A stretch of DNA of 34,459 nt from Methanoregula sp. (GTDB taxonomy: Archaea > Halobacteriota > Methanomicrobia > Methanomicrobiales > Methanospirillaceae), in contig JAPKXT010000186.1 in NCBI GenBank assembly GCA_026394695.1, positions 1-34,459 of the forward strand, read 5' to 3'. Shown here in pieces: positions 1 through 7,298 of this stretch (position 1 is its first letter; each line of letters begins with the position of its first letter). Under the pieces are notes generated by a model. That model was not told where the DNA came from and ran no database searches. It saw only the letters and a program-made list of their open reading frames with translations. The position numbers and the translations under genes were made by a program.

Positions 1-1
1 C

Positions 2-298
2 ACCCGGTTGATTGAAGGGCTCAAAAAGATCGACCGGGTGCGTGTGTATGCTCCTAGACGCAGGGAGTCCCGGATCGGTGTAGTCTCGTTTACCATTGAC
101 GGGATCCACCCGCACGAAGTCGCGCAGCAGCTCGATGAGAGCGCCGACATTATGGTGAGGTCAGGTCACCACTGCTGCCAGCCGCTCATGGAACAGCTTG
201 GATTATCTGAAGGAACGGTGCCGGCGAGCCTCGCGCTGTATAATACCGGACATGAAATTGATATGCTCATAGCAACGCTGGAAGAACTCACCAGATGA
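2..298 (+). CDS. SufS/Csd-type cysteine desulfurase, C-terminal fragment
   Basis: Only the last 98 residues are in the window; the gene begins upstream. Class-V aminotransferase-type desulfurases move sulfur from cysteine onto an active-site Cys using PLP, feeding Fe-S cluster and thio-cofactor synthesis in the cytoplasm. The visible evidence is the RSGHHCCQPLM segment, which matches the active-site loop of the SufS group (typically R-[ST]-G-H-H-C), followed by a C-terminal helix region. Two adjacent Cys occur where most members have one Cys then Ala; the first fits the catalytic position. The stop TGA is at 296-298, 146 bases before thiM, so co-transcription with the thiamine genes is possible but not shown. 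Confidence 0.85.
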   Translation, partial: TRLIEGLKKIDRVRVYAPRRRESRIGVVSFTIDGIHPHEVAQQLDESADIMVRSGHHCCQPLMEQLGLSEGTVPASLALYNTGHEIDMLIATLEELTR

Positions 299-363
299 CA
301 GCTCAAGGTATCGCACCAGAATAATATATTTTTTCAACGGATTTTTTTATCCAACTCTGCCAC

Positions 364-373
364 GTTTTAATAT
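364..373 (+). promoter_or_regulatory. Possible TATA element for thiM-thiE
   Basis: An AT-rich TTTTAATATT stretch lies about 75 bases before the thiM start in the 146-base gap. T-runs at about 327-333 and 343-349 could end the upstream transcript. A second TATA-like motif (GATTATAATG, about 421-430) is too close to the ATG to give a leader. Position is by eye only. I see no TPP-riboswitch CUGAGA/thi-box pattern in the gap. Confidence 0.3.
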
Positions 374-444
374 TCCTTCCCTCTAATTCTATTCTGTAAC
401 GTCCCTGTCCAAAAAACGAGGATTATAATGACTGGAGAACCGCG

Positions 445-1245
445 ATGAAAAGTAAACAATTCTCTGACCTGTTCACCCGCTTGCGGGAGAAGCGTCCACT
501 TGTCCATCATATCACCAATTATGTTACGGTCAATGACTGTGCTAATATCACGATCTCTGCAGGTGCTTCGCCAGTCATGGCGGATGCTCATGAGGAGGTG
601 TGTGAGATGGTCACATTCGCCGGTGCCCTTGTCCTCAATATCGGGACGCTCAACAGAGGACAAATTGAATCTATGATACTGGCGGGAGGCATGGCAAACG
701 ATCGAAAAATACCGGTCATTCTTGATCCCGTGGGTGCAGGTGCGACCCGGTTCAGGACCGACACTGCACTGCGTTTACTCGATGAACTGAAGGTCACGAT
801 TCTCAAGGGCAATGCCGGCGAGATTGGGGTTCTTGCCGGTGCAGAAGCACAAGTGAGAGGGGTGGATTCTTACGGGGTAACCGGAGATCTAGTAAAAATA
901 GCCCAACACTTTGCAAAACGGGCTGGGATGACGGTAGTCGTAAGTGGCGCAACTGACATTGTGACCGATGGCAGACGTATCCTTCTGGTTGAAAATGGTC
1001 ATCCGATGATGGGCAGTATTTCCGGTACCGGTTGCATGGCAGCATCCGTTACTGGCGCGTTTGCTGCAGTAACCGACGACCCCGTTATGGCATCGGCAGC
1101 AGCGCTTGCAGCATTTGGGATCGCAGGTGAGAAAGCCGCTGCGGGTGCACGTGGTCCCTATTCGTTCAAGACTACATTGTTCGATGAAATGGCTGCATTG
1201 ATGCCTGAGGATCTTGCATCTGGTGCCAGGATACGTATACGATAA
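445..1245 (+). CDS. thiM: Hydroxyethylthiazole kinase
   Basis: ThiM phosphorylates 4-methyl-5-(2-hydroxyethyl)thiazole with ATP, a salvage step of thiamine synthesis. The protein has 266 residues, the usual family length. Visible family features: N-terminal [14 protein letters not shown] with SPVMA after it (thiazole pocket), [26 protein letters not shown], and the nucleotide-binding/catalytic SGTGCMAAS motif with the conserved Cys. The ATG at 445 has a GGAG ribosome site at about 434-437, which supports this start. The thiE start lies 10 bases after the stop, so the two kinase/synthase steps form one operon. Nothing looks broken. Confidence 0.96.
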   Translation: MKSKQFSDLFTRLREKRPLVHHITNYVTVNDCANITISAGASPVMADAHEEVCEMVTFAGALVLNIGTLNRGQIESMILAGGMANDRKIPVILDPVGAGATRFRTDTALRLLDELKVTILKGNAGEIGVLAGAEAQVRGVDSYGVTGDLVKIAQHFAKRAGMTVVVSGATDIVTDGRRILLVENGHPMMGSISGTGCMAASVTGAFAAVTDDPVMASAAALAAFGIAGEKAAAGARGPYSFKTTLFDEMAALMPEDLASGARIRIR

Positions 1246-1255
1246 TCGTTGTATC

Positions 1256-1894
1256 ATGAAATACGACCTGTATGTCATTACCGATGAGGCGATAGCTGGT
1301 GGTCTGCCCCATGCAGAGATAGCACGGCGGGCAATTGCCGGCGGGGCAGATGTGATCCAGTTAAGAGACAAGATGTGTAGTTGTCGGGAGTTCAATCGGA
1401 TCGGACGGACTCTCCGCGAGATTACCAGAAAAGCCGGGACGTTGTTCATCGTCAATGATCGCCTTGACGTGGCGCTTGCATGCGGTGCAGATGGGGTTCA
1501 TCTCGGTCAGGATGACATCCGTCCAGGTGTGGCCCGGCAGATTGCACCCCCCGGGTTTATTATTGGTATCTCAGTGGGAACTGTTGAGGAGGCAGTAAGA
1601 GCAGAACAGGAGGGGGCGGACTACCTCGCCATCAGCCCGGTTTTTTCCACTGCCTCAAAGAACAATGCAGGACCCGGTCGTGGTCTTGATGTATTACGGG
1701 AAATCCGGCGGAATGTATCTGTACCGGTCATTGCAATTGGAGGGATTAACCAGGATAATGTGCGCAAGGTCATAGCGGCAGGAGTGGATGGTATTGCGGT
1801 AATATCTGTTGTGGTGGGGAGTCCGGACATCACGGCCGCAGCCCGGGAACTAAAAAAGCTTATCTCTGACAGCAGGAAGAAAATGAGATCATGA
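1256..1894 (+). CDS. thiE: Thiamine-phosphate synthase
   Basis: ThiE joins the thiazole phosphate made by ThiM to HMP pyrophosphate, giving thiamine phosphate. The 212-residue protein is a TIM barrel of normal size. Recognisable motifs are MKYDLYVITD at the start, VIQLRDK, FIVNDRLDVAL, GADGVHLGQDD and the pyrophosphate-loop segment ISPVFSTASK, then VIAIGGI near the end. A longer frame opens at TTG 1214 inside thiM, but the ATG at 1256 places the first strand exactly as in the family, so it is preferred. The last four bases (ATGA) overlap the start of the next gene, indicating translational coupling with a DNA-end-processing protein. Confidence 0.96.
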   Translation: MKYDLYVITDEAIAGGLPHAEIARRAIAGGADVIQLRDKMCSCREFNRIGRTLREITRKAGTLFIVNDRLDVALACGADGVHLGQDDIRPGVARQIAPPGFIIGISVGTVEEAVRAEQEGADYLAISPVFSTASKNNAGPGRGLDVLREIRRNVSVPVIAIGGINQDNVRKVIAAGVDGIAVISVVVGSPDITAAARELKKLISDSRKKMRS

Positions 1895-2280
1895 CCGGTA
1901 ACCAGAACCCCCGCTTTGTCCTCCACGAACATTTCTCAAAACACCCTCACTTCGATCTCCGCTTTGAACATGAAGGAGTGCTGAAAAGCTGGGCTGTGCC
2001 AAAGGGATTACCGGAAAAGTCCGGTGAACGACGACTTGCAATCGCAGTGGAAGATCACCCGATTGATTATATCGGCTTTGAAGGCACAATACCGGATGGC
2101 GAGTATGGTGCCGGTGACGTAAAAGTTCGCGATACCGGATCCTATGAACCATTGATCTGGAGCGGAGACCGGATTGAAGTCATCCTTCACGGGACGACCT
2201 TTTCAGGAAAGTACGTTCTCCTCCGGTTCAAAAAAACTGGCGAGAAGAACTGGATCATTTTAAAAAAAGCAAAAGATTGA
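1891..2280 (+). CDS. Stand-alone DNA 3'-phosphoesterase (LigD PE domain)
   Basis: This 129-residue protein matches the phosphoesterase domain found at the N terminus of bacterial LigD, here without ligase or polymerase. The family removes 3'-ribonucleotides and 3'-phosphates from primer ends, a manganese-dependent DNA-end clean-up step. The signature is visible: histidines at 12, 14, 18 and 20, then FDLR (Asp22, Arg24), LKSWAVPKG (32-39), EDHPIDY (His56), FEGTIPDGEYGAGDV (63-77). Length and motif set look complete, so it should be active. It overlaps thiE by ATGA, an odd pairing of thiamine synthesis and DNA repair. A poly-A/GATTGAG run follows the stop; no clear terminator. Confidence 0.92.
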   Translation: MTGNQNPRFVLHEHFSKHPHFDLRFEHEGVLKSWAVPKGLPEKSGERRLAIAVEDHPIDYIGFEGTIPDGEYGAGDVKVRDTGSYEPLIWSGDRIEVILHGTTFSGKYVLLRFKKTGEKNWIILKKAKD

Positions 2281-2364
2281 GTAAAGATTGAGTCACCTCA
2301 CAGAAAAAATGGCTTCGGGAAAATTCCCTTGCGGTCAGATATATTCTTCCTGAATATCTCCTGT

Positions 2365-2904
2365 TTATTGAATAACTGCCAAAATTCCGATTGATGTCAG
2401 AAGGACAATCAGTGTCGCAAGAATCCATCCTGCGAATATAACTGTGACTGCCAGCGCTCCCCGCCATCTGAACAGCCATGCAATCAGCACGCATCCATAG
2501 AGCCCGACTCCGGGAACCCAGATGAAAGGGATGAGGGTAATGATTCCATATTTTTTGAACAGTTCGGATTTTTGGGTGATCGCTTCAATTTTTTCAAGGT
2601 GTTGGTTAAGCCATTTTGACCGGTTCGCAAACATGTCGCAGGTTCCAAACAACGCAAAAATGACTGAAAGTCCGATTGAGCACATGATAAGCATCATGGG
2701 AATGGGATTTATGCCCAGCCCGAGCCCGACAACAACCGCAAAAGGCTGGAGAATGAGGATTGAGGTGATTAGTCCGAGAATATTTGTCAGGGTTATATTA
2801 TGGAAAAAACTGATAACGAGTGGTATTACCAGCACTCCCGTTAGCAGGATGAGCGCAATTTTTAAAATTTCTGTCAATTCTTTATGCCGTGAAAAATTTT
2901 TCAT
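2365..2904 (-). CDS. Small multidrug-export-like membrane protein (COG2426 type)
   Basis: A 179-residue integral membrane protein with hydrophobic stretches at about 14-32, 40-60, 65-90, 118-145 and 150-178. The loop sequence TLIPFIWVPGVGLYGCVLIAWL resembles the P-x-P-G-x-G-xx-G pattern of the putative small multidrug exporter family, in which homologues have the same size and a positively charged loop before the last helices (here about residues 95-117). Transport activity is only a family label and no substrate can be read from sequence. The start ATG has no Shine-Dalgarno site, and a TATA-like TTATTATATC lies just upstream on the minus strand, so the message may be leaderless. Confidence 0.7.
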   Translation of the reverse strand: MKNFSRHKELTEILKIALILLTGVLVIPLVISFFHNITLTNILGLITSILILQPFAVVVGLGLGINPIPMMLIMCSIGLSVIFALFGTCDMFANRSKWLNQHLEKIEAITQKSELFKKYGIITLIPFIWVPGVGLYGCVLIAWLFRWRGALAVTVIFAGWILATLIVLLTSIGILAVIQ

Positions 2905-3091
2905 TCAGTAGGTAAGAAATGGTCCTGAATGATATAATAACTATAAAGATCAGGTTATTATCCCCGCATTAAATGAGATAACGAATCGGGGTTATTATCC
3001 GCTCAACTAAGGAACTTTAAGGAACTTTTTTATCTTTCCGACCAGAAAATAAAAAGATAATGATAGTGGGATTTTTACCGGCGATGGGTCG
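2905..3091. promoter_or_regulatory. Divergent promoter region with short direct repeats
   Basis: This 187-base gap separates two divergently read genes. It contains an 11-base direct repeat GGTTATTATCC at 2953-2963 and 2990-3000, and a tandem 10-base repeat TAAGGAACTT at 3008-3017 and 3018-3027, followed by T-rich and A-rich tracts. TATA-like sequences are at about 2930-2940 (minus) and 3046-3056 (plus). Repeats of this size in a shared promoter region are typical operator candidates, but no regulator is known. Confidence 0.4.
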
Positions 3092-3691
3092 ATGAGAGGA
3101 GTGATCACGGCTCTCATTATTGCCCTCATGGTCATATTGTTATTCTATTGGGCCCCTATTATCGGGGTGTTCTATGATGGGAGCTTGGCTTTAGCCCAAT
3201 CCCTCAGACTCCCGGATAATTCAGTGAATATCGAATATGTGACCGGGTATGCAGCAGATTTCGACAAAATAGGTGATACTGAAATCAGTAATCCTATCCC
3301 TGATTCACAGAAGATGGGTGTACTAACGTTCAGGATGACACTTAATTCTTACCATGCGTTATTCAGGAGTGATATGAGCATCGATCTCGATCAGACAACA
3401 ATGACTTTTGTCAGCCCATCCATGTCGGAAACTCTTTTACAATCCTCAAGTCGCCCGATGGTAAAACCCGGCTGGACAATCTCAAAGAAAACAGGCATTT
3501 TACCTTTTGAATACGCTAATCAGAACGATATCCTTGAACCCTATGAGTCATTTGAGATCCTGGTCTTTCCTTCAACACCGCTCTCTCCGATGTCCCGGTT
3601 CCTTATTCTCATTCAACTGCCGAATAATAATCAGATATTTATCAGCCGGTCTGTTCCGGAAACCATAACGCCGGAAATGGGTTTGAACTGA
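3092..3691 (+). CDS. Membrane-anchored protein of unknown function
   Basis: I do not recognise this 199-residue protein. Residues 4-27 are hydrophobic (ITALIIALMVILLFYW...), a signal anchor or uncleaved signal peptide, and the remainder is a soluble, probably extracytoplasmic domain with alternating beta-type sequence and several Pro/Ser-rich turns. There are no cysteines, no obvious catalytic motif and no second membrane segment. The ATG at 3092 is the first in frame; a nearer upstream ATG at 3083 runs straight into a stop. No clear ribosome site. It is a single-gene unit between a divergent exporter-like gene and tRNA-Thr on the opposite strand. A surface or envelope role is inference only. 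Confidence 0.6.
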   Translation: MRGVITALIIALMVILLFYWAPIIGVFYDGSLALAQSLRLPDNSVNIEYVTGYAADFDKIGDTEISNPIPDSQKMGVLTFRMTLNSYHALFRSDMSIDLDQTTMTFVSPSMSETLLQSSSRPMVKPGWTISKKTGILPFEYANQNDILEPYESFEILVFPSTPLSPMSRFLILIQLPNNNQIFISRSVPETITPEMGLN

Positions 3692-3807
3692 CAAATAACC
3701 GCAGGTCGATCTCCTTCATGTCGATCGGAAACGACGGGAACACAAAAGTATCGGGATAGTATACCGGTTAAAAATAACATTGAATGGATTGTCACTTGAA
3801 CATTTAG

Positions 3808-3879
3808 AGCCGCCGGAGGGAATTGAACCCTCGACCTGCTGATTACGAATCAGCCGCTATGCCGCTAAGCCACGGCGGC
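3808..3879 (-). tRNA. tRNA-Thr (anticodon CGU)
   Basis: On the minus strand the sequence folds as a full cloverleaf: acceptor GCCGCCG paired with CGGCGGC, an anticodon arm GCTGA-TTCGTAA-TCAGC giving anticodon CGT (reads ACG, Thr), a T-arm with GGTTCAATTCC-type loop, and discriminator T, which is the usual base for archaeal tRNA-Thr. CCA is not encoded. Length is 72 bases and no intron is seen. Confidence 0.95.
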
Positions 3880-3924
3880 GCAATACCTCACAATATCGAC
3901 CTGTGCTGTAATAAAAGATGTGTT

Positions 3925-4221
3925 TCAGGAATACCCGCTCAACGTGGTGACTTTCTCAGTACCCTGTGTCTCTCTCGGAGCGGAGATGGTACCAAATTTT
4001 GCCTCGTAGTCAGCCACGGTCTTTGTCAACACCCCAAGCAGGTTTTTTGCGTGAGCTGGTGTGATGGAAACAATCGCCTTTGCCCGTGCTTGGTTTACCT
4101 GGGGGAGCTGGTGGAGGAACATGAACGTGAACTCATCATCCTTATAAGCGATCTGGATCATGTTGCTGTACACCGGATCCAGAGTGGGGGGGATATTGAC
4201 TGATATTTCCTGTCCTGTCAT
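3925..4221 (-). CDS. DUF3467 family protein
   Basis: This 98-residue protein resembles DUF3467, a small family widespread in bacteria and archaea whose function is not established. Typical features seen here are the early segment with YSNMIQIAYKDDEF, meaning a beta-strand followed by an acidic turn, then RAKAIVSITPAHAKNLLGVL, a helix that in the family is the most conserved part. The C terminus (from about residue 75) is polar and probably disordered. It lies next to tRNA-Thr and is divergent from the Cas4-like gene, sharing the 4222-4356 gap for promoters. No ribosome site is obvious. Confidence 0.8.
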   Translation of the reverse strand: MTGQEISVNIPPTLDPVYSNMIQIAYKDDEFTFMFLHQLPQVNQARAKAIVSITPAHAKNLLGVLTKTVADYEAKFGTISAPRETQGTEKVTTLSGYS

Positions 4222-4343
4222 GATAATCAGATTTGTATTACTGGTATGAAATACGTTGGCCAGGGATTTTTTTAAGTGTACCCAGATTCAATGTGACAGA
4301 TTTCGAGTCAATAAGTATAATCCCCCCGGTTCCCCACGCTTAT

Positions 4344-4359
4344 AGGAGGAACCATCCTG
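4344..4359 (+). promoter_or_regulatory. Strong Shine-Dalgarno with no canonical start at the right distance
   Basis: AGGAGGA at 4344-4350 is the best ribosome site in this part of the window. In the frame of the Cas4-like gene the codons from the upstream stop (TAA 4318) to GTG 4396 contain no ATG, GTG or TTG. CTG at 4357 is six to seven bases after the site and ATA at 4360 is about ten bases after it. A TATA-like sequence (AATAAGTATAA, about 4310-4320) lies upstream and fits a transcript beginning near 4340. Confidence 0.5.
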
Positions 4360-4395
4360 ATAGAACAGAGGGAACATGTCGCGATCTCGGATCTG

Positions 4396-5031
4396 GTGCG
4401 GGTTCACGCATGCCCGGTCCGGTTTTATTTCGAACGAAATGACCCCATTACCGAATCCGACCGGTACGTGATCTGCAAACAACTATCCTATCATCTCGGT
4501 GAACCTCTGGAATCGGACGTGATCTGGAGAGAGGTGCTTGCGGTTCGTCCCACGATTGATACTGACCTTCGATCATTCCTGGAGACCTGTATCACTTCCT
4601 GTAACAAAAGTGAGTGGAAACCAGCAGTCCAGTCCGATGTCCGGGTGATTTCAGGCAAGCACAGTATCGTTGGTATGGTAGATCGCATCGCTGATGATGG
4701 CACATATTCCATCATACGAACTGCCGGTGCCATGCCGTTCGGTACTTATGTGGCAGACCGGATGCGGATTGCATGTATCGCGTTCTGCCTCGAAGAAATA
4801 ACAGGAAACGAGGTGACTGGCGGAAACGTGGAATATATTCCCGACGGGGTCTCACGGTTCCACACCGTCCAGCCCCGTGATCGAAGGCAGGTGATTGCCA
4901 CCCTGCATAAAATCCGGGCAATCCGGAAGGGAGAACTACCCCGGCGCCCGCTTAACGCACCCTGTAACCGGTGCAAATACAACGAGAGGTGCGAGAGCAG
5001 CAGTGGGCAGCGTTTGTCTGACCTGCTCTAG
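4396..5031 (+). CDS. Cas4-like PD-(D/E)XK protein with eroded nuclease core
   Basis: The protein resembles Cas4/RecB-type nucleases that hold a 4Fe-4S cluster. One Cys lies near the N terminus (HACPVRFYFE) and three near the C terminus (CNRCKYNERC), the classic Cas4 spacing. The nuclease part keeps GMVD (motif II Asp) but where active members show E-x-K the sequence is IIRTAG, and the following Q-xxx-Y helix is DRMRIACIAF, so catalysis is doubtful. No cas genes or repeats are nearby. The first canonical in-frame start is GTG 4396, used here. However, a strong AGGAGGA at 4344-4350 sits before CTG 4357 or ATA 4360, which would add HVAISDL-type residues typical of such N termini. Confidence 0.72.
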   Translation: MRVHACPVRFYFERNDPITESDRYVICKQLSYHLGEPLESDVIWREVLAVRPTIDTDLRSFLETCITSCNKSEWKPAVQSDVRVISGKHSIVGMVDRIADDGTYSIIRTAGAMPFGTYVADRMRIACIAFCLEEITGNEVTGGNVEYIPDGVSRFHTVQPRDRRQVIATLHKIRAIRKGELPRRPLNAPCNRCKYNERCESSSGQRLSDLL

Positions 5032-5034
5032 CTA

Positions 5035-5955
5035 TTAATCCAACAGTGTTTTTGAAATAATATATTCCCCGCGGGCCTCACGTGTCGTCCCCACAACCAG
5101 CCAGTGTTCACTGCCATGCTGCTCGCAGATCCCACAGGCCTCGATGGTCTCCCCGGCAAGCGCCTGCCCGCTGTAGGTATGTGTAAATGAGAGGACCCTG
5201 CTTATCGATTCGTGCTCCACTTCATACACGGCCGGGCTGTCAAATGCAAGGGATGCATTGATCACCTTAGCCTCTATTTTCATTTTGCCAATCACGGTTC
5301 CGCTTCCTGCCGGCACACTTTTCAGATCATCATACGACCGTGTAAAGAGAATATCAAAATAGGTGCCTTCAATCTGCCCCCGGTTCCATTTCCGCTTCTC
5401 GTGAAGCACAAAATGATCATAGGTGATCTCAGGTTTTCGCTTCTCGTATACTTTTTTCCACATGTCAGAAGAAAGCCCCTCCAGTTTCCCGTTCAGGATT
5501 CCCTTCCTGACCAGCTCCTGAGCGATAAACCAGTGCCTGCCGTAGACAACCATGTCAATATCTGAAGTCTCGTCCTCCAACCCGCACAGGAGAGAACCTG
5601 TGCAACCGATGGTCCCTTGCGGAAGCCTGAAAAGATCGAGAAGTTTTTGTACCCGTACATGTTTGTTCGCAATGTGAGAAATCTCCACATCAGGTTTTAA
5701 CACTTTTTTCACATCGTAGATCGGGACGCGCTGGACGAGATTTGCATAGTATGGTTTATTGTGTGCGATGAACGCGTAGGCATCTTCAAAATCATATTTC
5801 TTGTATCGCGTTCCTGAAGGGTTTACGCGTTCGCCATGATCATCGGGAACATATCTGAGAACACAGCCAACTCTCTCATCATTATCATAAGTAGAGACAG
5901 CATAGAGCCAGCCATCGGCATCCTCAATAAAATCACGCAGGCGAACAGGCATCAT
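5035..5955 (-). CDS. Predicted nucleotidyltransferase (COG2413-like)
   Basis: A 306-residue protein with an archaea-specific N-terminal region (residues 1-110) followed by a polymerase-beta-type nucleotidyltransferase core. The core shows GCTGSLLCGLEDETSDIDMVVY at 117-138: the Gly-Ser pair at 120-121 and metal-binding Asp132 and Asp134 are in place. A C-terminal domain (about 240-306) carries a CGICEQHGSEHW segment. Such proteins are annotated only as predicted nucleotidyltransferases; the substrate (RNA, protein or small molecule) is unknown. The gene is convergent with the Cas4-like gene, with just three bases between their stops, and is 8 bases downstream of yrdC, so it is probably read with it. 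Start may be Met1 or Met2. Confidence 0.8.
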   Translation of the reverse strand: MMPVRLRDFIEDADGWLYAVSTYDNDERVGCVLRYVPDDHGERVNPSGTRYKKYDFEDAYAFIAHNKPYYANLVQRVPIYDVKKVLKPDVEISHIANKHVRVQKLLDLFRLPQGTIGCTGSLLCGLEDETSDIDMVVYGRHWFIAQELVRKGILNGKLEGLSSDMWKKVYEKRKPEITYDHFVLHEKRKWNRGQIEGTYFDILFTRSYDDLKSVPAGSGTVIGKMKIEAKVINASLAFDSPAVYEVEHESISRVLSFTHTYSGQALAGETIEACGICEQHGSEHWLVVGTTREARGEYIISKTLLD

Positions 5956-5963
5956 AAAAAAAA

Positions 5964-6536
5964 TCAGAGTTTTGCTAAGAACGCTTCGACCGCTTCTGAT
6001 TGTGCACCTTTGCGGAGGATTATTTTTTTTGTAAGGTTGACAACGGTGCTTGGAGTACCTGGCAGCCTTCCCCCGTCAATAAAAAGCTCGCGCGGCACCG
6101 TACACTCCTCTGGTAACTGCGGGTCTTTAGCTCCGTGGAGGTTGGCACTTGTCGCAGTGACAGGTGCATCGAACCGTTCGATGATCTGTAATGCAATATC
6201 ATGTGCCGGCATCCTGATGCCGATCAAACCGGTACCCCCGGTAAGGATATCCGGTACAAGTCTGCGTGCGGGAAGAATTACTGTAACCGGGCCGGGAAGA
6301 AATGTCTCGATGAACCGGTGCATACCAGGCTCAACATGGGCAACCGCTGCCAGCATATCAAAATCAGAAACAGCAATGGAAATGGGCATCCCGAGGGGGC
6401 GCTTCTTTGACTCGTATACTTTAATAATTGCCTCATCAGAAAATGCATCGGCACCAAGACCGTAGATTGTTTCTGTGGGATAGACGATAGTCCCGTCATG
6501 CATCAGAACAGAAACGGCTTTTTCGATGATATCCAT
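5964..6536 (-). CDS. L-threonylcarbamoyladenylate synthase, YrdC/Sua5 family
   Basis: YrdC/Sua5 makes threonylcarbamoyl-AMP from Thr, bicarbonate and ATP, the first step of the t6A37 modification of ANN-reading tRNAs. The 190-residue protein is a YrdC-only form without the C-terminal Sua5 domain. Key pieces are VYPTETIYGLGADA at 18-31, KKRPLGMPISIAV at about 44-56 (ATP/Thr site), FLPGPVTVIL at 79-88, IGIRMPAH and the ATSANLHGA segment. Its ATG overlaps the stop of the ACT-domain gene by one base (TGATG), so translation is likely coupled in an ACT protein-yrdC-nucleotidyltransferase operon. A t6A gene beside two tRNA genes is suggestive but may be chance. Confidence 0.94.
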   Translation of the reverse strand: MDIIEKAVSVLMHDGTIVYPTETIYGLGADAFSDEAIIKVYESKKRPLGMPISIAVSDFDMLAAVAHVEPGMHRFIETFLPGPVTVILPARRLVPDILTGGTGLIGIRMPAHDIALQIIERFDAPVTATSANLHGAKDPQLPEECTVPRELFIDGGRLPGTPSTVVNLTKKIILRKGAQSEAVEAFLAKL

Positions 6537-7219
6537 CAGAACTCACGTCCGCGGACGCGATTGATGTCAAAGACTGCTTTACTGCTGATGTGCATCACGG
6601 CAAAAACGCCGGCCTGAATTGGGTCTGTGACAACAAGGTCCGCATGTTCAGGTACCGTTCCTGCCATCTTTAGTGCAATGACCGGGATCCCCGCTTCGCG
6701 AACCCGGTCGACTGCCCTTGAAATCTCGCCACCCATAATGGACCCTGCGAGGACGAGGATAGATGCACGGGGAAGTCGTGCAACGGCATCAACCGCGAGT
6801 GCCAGTGTTCGTTCACCGACGAGCGGGATGGTATCCACCGAGATCCGCTCTCCACGGATATTGTGCCGGTCCGCTTCATTCACTGCACCGAGTGCAACCT
6901 GGGCAACCTGTGCCCCACCACCTATGATGATGACCCGTGACCCGAAGATATGTCCGAATGGCTGGTAGGCCTTTACGTTCCTGATCGATGTGATGTGGGA
7001 CAGATCTTCGATGAGCCGCTGGTGATCGCTGCCCTCTTCAGAATCGTACTCAAAATAGAGTTCAGCCATACCGGTGTAGGGGCCGGAATCGAACACTTCC
7101 TGGTTGATCATTACGATGTTTGCTTCATGTTCAGCAACTACTGTTGCGATGTCCCGCAGGACACCCTGGCGGTTCTCCGCGATGATCCGTATTGCACTGC
7201 GTTCGGGTTCCATCTCCAT
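6536..7219 (-). CDS. ACT-domain protein (DUF5612-type C-terminal domain)
   Basis: Residues about 7-95 form an ACT domain: IRIIAENRQGVLRDIATVVAEHEANI gives the beta-alpha-beta opening with the Gly-Val ligand turn, and ACT domains usually sense amino acids. The remaining 130 residues start with IIIGGGAQVAQVALGAVNEAD, a Rossmann-like Gly-rich turn, and contain VLAGSIMGGEIS and VVTDPIQAGVFAVM. I recall this ACT plus DUF5612 layout from methanogens; no enzymatic role is known to me. The first ATG is 8 bases after the 3' end of tRNA-Gly and has no ribosome site, so it is read either from a tRNA-mRNA joint transcript or leaderless. Confidence 0.75.
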   Translation of the reverse strand: MEMEPERSAIRIIAENRQGVLRDIATVVAEHEANIVMINQEVFDSGPYTGMAELYFEYDSEEGSDHQRLIEDLSHITSIRNVKAYQPFGHIFGSRVIIIGGGAQVAQVALGAVNEADRHNIRGERISVDTIPLVGERTLALAVDAVARLPRASILVLAGSIMGGEISRAVDRVREAGIPVIALKMAGTVPEHADLVVTDPIQAGVFAVMHISSKAVFDINRVRGREF

Positions 7220-7227
7220 ATAACCAA

Positions 7228-7298
7228 TGCGATAACCGGGGATCGAACCCGGGTTAGAAGCTTGGGAAGCTCCTGTCCTACCGCTAGACTATTATCGC
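7228..7298 (-). tRNA. tRNA-Gly (anticodon CCC)
   Basis: On the minus strand the acceptor GCGATAA pairs with TTATCGC, the D-arm is GTC-TAGCGGTAG-GAC, the anticodon arm GGAGC-TTCCCAA-GCTTC gives anticodon CCC (reads GGG), and the T-arm is CCGGG-TTCGATC-CCCGG with discriminator A. Length is 71 bases, with no intron and no encoded CCA. It ends eight bases before the start of the ACT-domain gene. Confidence 0.95.

Noticed and set aside
299-444. TPP riboswitch upstream of thiM
   Set aside because: The conserved thi-box elements such as CUGAGA are not present in the gap.
889-1455. 188-codon minus-strand frame across thiM and thiE
   Set aside because: Cys/Arg/His-rich shadow sequence opposite two clear enzymes; no start signal.
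4396-5031. Part of a CRISPR-Cas locus
   Set aside because: The protein is Cas4-like, but there are no spaced repeats and no other cas genes anywhere in the window.
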